The position numbers were made by a program, and so were the translations under genes. DNA of 11,016 nucleotides, taken from Campylobacteraceae bacterium (lineage in GTDB: Bacteria; Campylobacterota; Campylobacteria; Campylobacterales; Sulfurovaceae). Below are positions 6,881-11,016 of this stretch, in pieces. A model generated the notes under the pieces. The model was given only the letters and a program-made list of their open reading frames with translations, was not told the origin of the DNA and did no database searches. Position 1 is the stretch's first letter. Each line of letters begins with the position of its first letter. Location of the stretch: assembly GCA_027081065.1 (NCBI GenBank), contig JALWLW010000107.1, forward strand, positions 1-11,016, in the 5' to 3' direction.

Positions 6881-8956
6881 TTATGCAGGAACAATCTCAA
6901 CTTGAAGCGATTTAAAAGCAGCCGTCATAATCAATTCATCACTTTTATCACCAAAAATATGATTCAACTTTGAATCAGCATGATGAAAAGTGGTATAAAG
7001 TGTTTTTGGACGTACTTTAGTAGTGAACTTTACTCTAAGTGGATTGGTCTCACCGTACTGCGTTTTCAAAATAACTTTTTCAGTAGGGAAATCTGCTTCA
7101 TCCCCTTTATAAACAAGTAATGTATCTTCTGTATGCTTTTTCATTAACTTCTCTGTGTATTTTGTTTGTGCAGAGTTGTTATAGTGTGCCATAATTCTTC
7201 CTGTGGTTAGATGGTAGCCTTTGAGTGATTTGTTTAAAATCTCTTCTACCATACCTGAAAGGGTGTAGCCATGGTATCTAAATGCACCAATTCCATCTTG
7301 GGTTCTAAAGTCTTCTCGATGAAGCACAGGTGTACCTGTTCCATCTTCCTTGATTGGCCATGAAATACCTGCCTTTTCATTGTCACGAAGCACTTTATAA
7401 GAAGCTCCTTTAAATCTATTGGTCGCAGTTTTGCGAACATCTTCCCAAATGTCTTCAGAAGATTCAAAGTCAAAACCTCCACCCATCTTTTCATCAAGCA
7501 GTTTAATCACTTCCCAATCATCAGGTAAATCAGACTTAACGAGAGGCGTTGAAAGGTGTACTTTTCTCATGGCATTAATGTAAATACCAGTTTTTTCGTA
7601 AATAGACTTCACCCCTACCACAATGTCAGCACGACGAGCAATATCGGTCATAAACAGTTCTTGTACAAAAATGAGTTCTAAGTTTTCAAAAGCTTCAATG
7701 AGTTTGTTAAGGTTGGGGTGAATATGGGTTAAATCTTCACCAATGTTCAAGACACCCTTAATCGTCCCATCTAACATACCGTCTACGAGTTGAGGAGTCA
7801 TTAAGCCAACCTCTCTTGGTGCTTGGTAATCAGGTGCATAATAAGGAAGCATTCCCATATCACATACTCCTTGAACATTGGTTTGTCCACGAAGAGGCAT
7901 AACACCAGCTCCATCTTTTCCAATGTTACCTGTCATCAATGCTAAGTGAACAATCGCCATGACAGCGTATGAACCATCAACATGTTCTGTAATGCCAAGC
8001 CCCCATAAAATAAGCGATTTTTTACTGGCATATTCACGAGCAATTTCTGGAAGCATATCAGCTAAGTATTCATAGCCCTCAACATCTCTAAAAAACTCTG
8101 GATTTGCATAAGGGTCATTTAAAATATTTTCTTTAAAGTGTTCCCAATTTTTGGTTCTATTTTTTATGAAATCTTTATGATACAACTCTTCGGTGATAAT
8201 CGTGTAAGCTATCATATTTAAAACCAGTAAGTTTGACTCATGTGGCGTTACTACTTTGTACTTTGAAAACTTATGAAGCGTAATCTCACGTACATCAAAA
8301 CAGGCAATACCTGTACCATTTTGAGCAGCTTTTATCATACGGTTACCCACAATTGGGTGGGCTTCTGTTGTGTTAGAACCCATAACAATCATAAACTCTG
8401 TTTTATAAATGTCATCAAACGGATTAGACGCAGCACCCTCACCAATGGTCAAACGCATTCCCTTAAGTGAGGGAGAGTGACAAACTCTTGCACAGTTGTC
8501 AACATGGGGAGAGTTCAGCGTATATCGTGTGAATTTCTGAAAGTAGTAAGCAGATTCACAAGAGCTTCTAGCCCCACCCAAAGAACAGACCGATTTGCGA
8601 CCATGATTTTTCTGAATATCTTTAAGTTTCATCGCCCCAGCTGTTGTAGCACCTTCAAGGTCAGATTCATACCATGTGTCATCTAAAGAGGTAAGTGAAG
8701 AGGCTATTGCTTCTTTAATCTCAGGATTTTTTTCTAAAAAACTTTTACGAATACGAGGTGCAGTAATTCTCTCTTTAGAATCTACAAAATCATAACCATA
8801 TGTACCTTTTACACATAATTTCCCCTCAGAAGTAGCTCCATCTGGATGTGCAAAAATCTTTACAATCTTGTTTGCTTCCGTATCAACATGTGCTGCAATA
8901 TCGCACCCAACACCACAGTAGGCACATACGCTGTCTATTGTTTCAATGTTTCCCAT
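6881..8956 (-). CDS. Formate dehydrogenase-type molybdopterin oxidoreductase, catalytic subunit (Cys form)
   Basis: A 691-residue protein of the Mo/W-bis-MGD family, the size of monomeric FdhF-type enzymes (about 715 residues in E. coli). The N-terminus gives a [4Fe-4S] site: C11-x2-C14-x3-C18 and C48, followed by K50. NCARVCHSPS places Cys159-His160 at the metal-ligand position occupied by Sec140-His141 in E. coli FdhF, and MPLRGQTNVQG supplies the conserved active-site Arg (R356). The C-terminal pterin domain ends in the FHHAD...N motif. It likely oxidises formate to CO2 or runs the reverse reaction. No Tat signal is present, so it should be cytosolic. Residues about 75-115 are a poor match to the usual W-D-E-A segment (here TWYESDLEGATTAGA). 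No electron-transfer subunit lies in the window. Start ATG 8956 has AAGGA eight bases upstream. Related assimilatory reductases are less likely. Confidence 0.85.
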   Translation of the reverse strand: MGNIETIDSVCAYCGVGCDIAAHVDTEANKIVKIFAHPDGATSEGKLCVKGTYGYDFVDSKERITAPRIRKSFLEKNPEIKEAIASSLTSLDDTWYESDLEGATTAGAMKLKDIQKNHGRKSVCSLGGARSSCESAYYFQKFTRYTLNSPHVDNCARVCHSPSLKGMRLTIGEGAASNPFDDIYKTEFMIVMGSNTTEAHPIVGNRMIKAAQNGTGIACFDVREITLHKFSKYKVVTPHESNLLVLNMIAYTIITEELYHKDFIKNRTKNWEHFKENILNDPYANPEFFRDVEGYEYLADMLPEIAREYASKKSLILWGLGITEHVDGSYAVMAIVHLALMTGNIGKDGAGVMPLRGQTNVQGVCDMGMLPYYAPDYQAPREVGLMTPQLVDGMLDGTIKGVLNIGEDLTHIHPNLNKLIEAFENLELIFVQELFMTDIARRADIVVGVKSIYEKTGIYINAMRKVHLSTPLVKSDLPDDWEVIKLLDEKMGGGFDFESSEDIWEDVRKTATNRFKGASYKVLRDNEKAGISWPIKEDGTGTPVLHREDFRTQDGIGAFRYHGYTLSGMVEEILNKSLKGYHLTTGRIMAHYNNSAQTKYTEKLMKKHTEDTLLVYKGDEADFPTEKVILKTQYGETNPLRVKFTTKVRPKTLYTTFHHADSKLNHIFGDKSDELIMTAAFKSLQVEIVPA

Positions 8957-8986
8957 CTAAAAATTCCTTTGAAATTTATGTTGTTT

Positions 8987-8992
8987 ATAATA
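8987..8992 (-). promoter_or_regulatory. -10 box of the formate dehydrogenase gene
   Basis: TATTAT on the - strand, 30 bases before the ATG, giving a leader of about 24 bases. The same bases read on the + strand give TATAAT (8986-8991), so a divergent start towards the small Cys-rich gene is also possible from this spot. Confidence 0.4.
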
Positions 8993-9062
8993 TCTTTGTC
9001 TAATTAAGAGTATTTTTATCCTATTTTGACTTAAAGAGAAGATTATTTTAAGAAAATATGAG

Positions 9063-9068
9063 TATTAT
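9063..9068 (+). promoter_or_regulatory. -10 box of the Cys-rich small protein gene
   Basis: TATTAT on the + strand, 26 bases before the ATG, with AAGGA (9085-9089) five bases before the start. No clear -35 box is seen. Confidence 0.4.
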
Positions 9069-9094
9069 CGCAAAAATTAACAACAAGGATTTAC

Positions 9095-9343
9095 ATGTCA
9101 ACAATTAATATAGACAGAGAATGTGGATGCTTCAAAAGAAGTAGCTTAGAGAACAATAAAAGTTTTGAATCAAAAGATGATGCAATGATGGAAGCACAAA
9201 AGATGGTAAGTCATATGAACGAAAAATTTTGTGGAAAACATGGGTTTACTTTGAGTGAGAACGGAAATAACTTTAGCATCACAATGAACGTTCCTCAACA
9301 AGCTGCAAGTGGTGGATGTTGTGGTGGTGGACACTGTTCGTAA
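9095..9343 (+). CDS. Small Cys-rich protein with CC-GGG-HC tail, possible metal-binding protein
   Basis: 82 residues from ATG 9095 with AAGGA five bases upstream. Cysteines are at 10, 12 (CGC), 46, 75, 76 and 81; the tail reads SGGCCGGGHCS, with H80 adding a possible ligand. The middle (25-65) looks like a compact helix-strand segment (DAMMEAQKMVSHMNEKF, then FSITMNV). No signal peptide is present. The glycine-spaced Cys/His tail resembles the metal-binding tails of proteins such as SlyD. I do not know a named family. It is divergent from the formate dehydrogenase gene and may share its control. A role in metal, iron-sulfur or sulfur handling for that enzyme is inference only. A terminator hairpin follows the stop. 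Confidence 0.8.
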   Translation: MSTINIDRECGCFKRSSLENNKSFESKDDAMMEAQKMVSHMNEKFCGKHGFTLSENGNNFSITMNVPQQAASGGCCGGGHCS

Positions 9344-9361
9344 GCATTATTCTTTCACAAC

Positions 9362-9393
9362 TATAATCTTTTAACTCTGTTTAAAAGATTATA
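9362..9393. terminator. Bidirectional AT-rich hairpin between convergent genes
   Basis: TATAATCTTTTAA (9362-9374) and its perfect 13-base complement (9381-9393) surround a 6-base loop. The right arm contains the gmhB stop codon (TAA on the - strand, 9389-9391). It lies between the convergent Cys-rich gene and gmhB and could terminate both; no separate U run is needed because the arms themselves are A/T-rich. Confidence 0.6.
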
Positions 9394-9913
9394 ATTCCAT
9401 TCTATTCGTTTGGAAATACTCTTTAAGCTCTAAAATTGTGGGAAATGATAATGTAGCATTGAGAATATCTCTTTTACCTATTGCAACACTATATATAATC
9501 TTTGCATTATTGGCTAAATCTATGTCACTTTGTTTGTCACCTATAAGCCATGAATTTTCTAATGAAATAGCATACTCTTGTAATATCTTAGTAACCATAC
9601 CTATTTGAGGTTTACGACAACTGCAATGTGCTTCTGGTGCATGTTTACAATACTCAACTGACTGAATTATAATATGCTCTTTTTTTAATACATTAAGCAT
9701 CCATTCTGTTAACTTCTGAAAATCTTCTTCACTATAATAACCTCGACCAATACCCGATTGATTCGTTACAATAAAAAGTAGATAACCTTTAGCTAAAAAA
9801 AGTCTAAGTAATTCAAATATACCTTCATTAAATTCAAAATCTTCTATTTTATAAACATAACCATGATCAACATTTATAATACCATCTCGGTCTAAAAAAA
9901 GTGCCTTTTTCAA
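9389..9913 (-). CDS. gmhB: D-glycero-D-manno-heptose 1,7-bisphosphate 7-phosphatase (HAD family)
   Basis: The 174-residue protein removes the 7-phosphate from heptose 1,7-bisphosphate in the cytosolic ADP-heptose pathway that feeds LPS inner-core synthesis. The HAD motifs are complete: LDRDGIIN (nucleophile D8, acid D10), VTNQSGIGRG (T50, N51), the CRKP lysine (K101) and GDKQSDID (D126, D130). The zinc loop typical of GmhB is present: C89-x-H91 ... C97-x-C99. The start is TTG 9913, four bases after the stop of the upstream small gene, with only a weak GAAGAG as ribosome binding site, so translation is probably coupled to that gene. The usual partners (gmhA, hldE, hldD) are not in the window. 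Histidinol-phosphatase relatives are less likely given the zinc loop and length. Confidence 0.9.
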   Translation of the reverse strand: MKKALFLDRDGIINVDHGYVYKIEDFEFNEGIFELLRLFLAKGYLLFIVTNQSGIGRGYYSEEDFQKLTEWMLNVLKKEHIIIQSVEYCKHAPEAHCSCRKPQIGMVTKILQEYAISLENSWLIGDKQSDIDLANNAKIIYSVAIGKRDILNATLSFPTILELKEYFQTNRMEL

Positions 9914-9917
9914 AAAA

Positions 9918-10181
9918 CTACTCTTCGTCAGCTGTTTTCATCTCTACAAATTCAGCTAAGATATCACCAGCCTCATCATCATTCATTTCACCAGCTTCTA
10001 TTTCACTAACAATATCTTTACATTCTGAATGCATCTCTTGGAGGTCTTGCAGTTCTTCTTTATCTGCAATGGATGCCATTTTGGCTTTTTCTATAAAAGC
10101 AAACATCTCATCAATGGCTTCTTCTAAATCGGGAATAATCTCTTGAAGTAAAAAGTTTTTGAGTTTTTCTGAATTTGACAT
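9918..10181 (-). CDS. Small acidic helical protein of unknown function
   Basis: 87 residues from ATG 10181 with AAAGGA five bases upstream. The sequence is strongly acidic and helical with heptad-like spacing (DLEEAIDEMFAFIEKAKM, then ELQDLQEMHSECKDIVSEIE), so a coiled coil or helical hairpin is likely. It has one cysteine, no signal peptide and no membrane segment. It lies four bases upstream of gmhB and is probably co-transcribed with it. I do not recognise a family; nothing ties it to heptose synthesis except position. Confidence 0.75.
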   Translation of the reverse strand: MSNSEKLKNFLLQEIIPDLEEAIDEMFAFIEKAKMASIADKEELQDLQEMHSECKDIVSEIEAGEMNDDEAGDILAEFVEMKTADEE

Positions 10182-10209
10182 AATTGTCCTTTAGGAATAA
10201 TATAGACGA

Positions 10210-10215
10210 ATTTTA
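10210..10215 (-). promoter_or_regulatory. Possible -10 box for the acidic protein-gmhB unit
   Basis: TAAAAT on the - strand, 28 bases before the ATG, giving a leader of about 22 bases with AAAGGA. A weak match in AT-rich sequence. Confidence 0.3.
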
Positions 10216-10245
10216 TCTGAAATATTTAAAAGAGGGATTTTTTAC

Positions 10246-10270
10246 TAAGGCTATAAAAATTACAGCCTTA
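10246..10270 (-). terminator. Hairpin after the membrane protein gene
   Basis: TAAGGCT (10246-10252) pairs with AGCCTTA (10264-10270), with three further inner pairs after one mismatch. It begins 15 bases beyond the stop of the membrane protein gene. Read on the - strand the tail is AG then AAAAAA rather than U, so termination would be weak in that direction. Confidence 0.4.
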
Positions 10271-10285
10271 AATTTAATAGTATTA

Positions 10286-10711
10286 TTATGATGCTATAAA
10301 GTAGACCAATGCCACAGCAATACCTGTAGCCGTCATGTATCCACTACCATACATAAATGAAGATACCAATTTAATAAATGGTTGAAATCTCCATTTAACC
10401 AGCAAAATTAGCAATGATCCTAATAAAGAAGGAATAAATACGTATGCCATTAACCCAGCTAAATCAATACCTGAAGGTAATAAAAAGAAATGTGTTACCA
10501 AAGCAGCAAAAATAAATGCTGATACTAAAAAGTAGAGCATATATTGTAGAGTATTATAAGTTTCAAAACACTCTGATATATCTACTTCTTCTTGAATTAA
10601 ACACTTCATATCTGAAAAGTCTGAATTTTTAAGTGATTTCTCCTCACACACATAAAAAATAGCCATATTGTATAACAGTCCAGCCCCAATAGCTAACATT
10701 AGTGTACCCAT
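10286..10711 (-). CDS. Four-helix integral membrane protein of unknown function
   Basis: 141 residues from ATG 10711 with AAAGGA seven bases upstream. Four hydrophobic segments are visible: about 3-21, 56-78, 82-105 and 112-140. Between the first and second is a 34-residue polar loop with three cysteines (C22, C37, C48), acidic and rich in Ser. KWRF (106-109) separates the last two helices. The Cys in the loop might form a disulfide if it faces the periplasm, but topology cannot be settled by eye. I recognise no family or catalytic motif. It has its own promoter (10749-10757) and a hairpin after its stop, so it is probably a single-gene unit in the inner membrane. Confidence 0.75.
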   Translation of the reverse strand: MGTLMLAIGAGLLYNMAIFYVCEEKSLKNSDFSDMKCLIQEEVDISECFETYNTLQYMLYFLVSAFIFAALVTHFFLLPSGIDLAGLMAYVFIPSLLGSLLILLVKWRFQPFIKLVSSFMYGSGYMTATGIAVALVYFIAS

Positions 10712-10748
10712 TTGTAATCCTTTAATTTTTAAGTTTGATTGTCCTTTT

Positions 10749-10757
10749 ATTATACCA
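10749..10757 (-). promoter_or_regulatory. Extended -10 promoter of the membrane protein gene
   Basis: TGGTATAAT on the - strand matches the extended -10 consensus TGnTATAAT exactly. Transcription would start near 10742, leaving a leader of about 30 bases with AAAGGA before the ATG. This is the best -10 element in the window. Confidence 0.6.
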
Positions 10758-10872
10758 AGAATAATGAAAAAACATTTGTATTAATTATATTTTATGAAAA
10801 TTTTTTTAAATATTTAATAAAAATTTTAAATTATATTATTTATACTTTTAAATGTTATAATTTATACAAATA

Positions 10873-11016
10873 TTAATAACCTCTCATCTCTCCTTCAAGT
10901 ATAATCAGAGCCTCTTTTAACGCATCCATTACAGTTAATATCTCTTTTTTTTCTAATGACTCCAGTGATAATAAGCGTAACTTCTCTAAATATAATTTTA
11001 ATAACTCTTCATTATC
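10873..11016 (-). CDS. C-terminal end of an unidentified helical protein (truncated by window edge)
   Basis: On the - strand an open frame enters from the right edge and stops at TAA 10875-10873, giving 47 residues. It is leucine/glutamate-rich and predicted helical (ELLKLYLEKLRLLSLES, then LTVMDALKEALIILEGE), ending in MRGY. The uninterrupted frame with a coding-like composition supports a real gene end. A run of eight T (10945-10952, + strand) encodes part of EKKE. I do not recognise the family. The 161 bases between its stop and the membrane gene ATG are almost pure A/T and contain only that gene's promoter. Confidence 0.6.
   Translation of the reverse strand, partial: DNEELLKLYLEKLRLLSLESLEKKEILTVMDALKEALIILEGEMRGY

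Noticed and set aside
7246..7497. Second - strand frame inside the formate dehydrogenase gene
   Set aside because: It overlaps conserved enzyme sequence in another frame and has no independent support.
8478..8480. Selenocysteine at the formate dehydrogenase active site
   Set aside because: The codon is TGT (Cys159), not TGA, and the frame is open throughout.
9901..10146. Ser/Ile-rich + strand open frame opposite the acidic protein
   Set aside because: A serine-rich mirror of Glu/Asp-rich codons; the - strand frame has the good ribosome binding site and coupling to gmhB.
10796..10872. Near-palindromic A/T stretches that might be an origin or attachment site
   Set aside because: Almost pure A/T sequence yields such matches by chance; no DnaA-box cluster, iterons or integrase gene is visible.

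Overview
The window is AT-rich, uses several TTG starts with clear AGGA-type ribosome binding sites, and has sigma70 -10 boxes without a consistent -35 box. Together with the protein content (Cys-type formate dehydrogenase, GmhB, YraN, many lysine-rich proteins), this suggests a chromosomal segment of a Campylobacterota (epsilonproteobacterial) species of the Arcobacter/Sulfurimonas kind. That is an inference from composition and protein style; the genus cannot be fixed from the window.

Left part (1-4969): the tail of an unidentified + strand gene ends in a perfect-stem bidirectional terminator. Facing it on the - strand is a two-gene unit. A AAA+ ATPase (TTG start at 4600) is followed after one base by a large secreted protein with a HExxH gluzincin domain, a beta-propeller-like middle and a C-terminal outer-membrane-type beta-barrel. 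A 369-base AT-rich gap upstream holds the ATPase promoter, a good + strand promoter and an inverted repeat.

Middle (4970-6880): a lone + strand, lysine-rich 494-residue protein of unknown family carries two 'KxD ... SIK' signatures reminiscent of PD-(D/E)xK nucleases. It has no methyltransferase or other partner and is the best candidate here for an undescribed, possibly defence-related, function. It ends base-to-base against yraN (itself a PD-(D/E)xK-fold family) through a shared TAGCTA.

Right part (6881-11016): a soluble, cysteine-type formate dehydrogenase catalytic subunit is transcribed leftwards from a 138-base divergent promoter region. The gene on the other side encodes an 82-residue Cys-rich protein ending in a CC-GGG-HC tail. 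Then come a - strand pair (a small acidic helical protein and gmhB, which makes heptose monophosphate for LPS), a four-helix membrane protein of unknown function, and the C-terminal end of another unknown helical protein. I see no tRNA, rRNA, CRISPR array, transposase or integrase.
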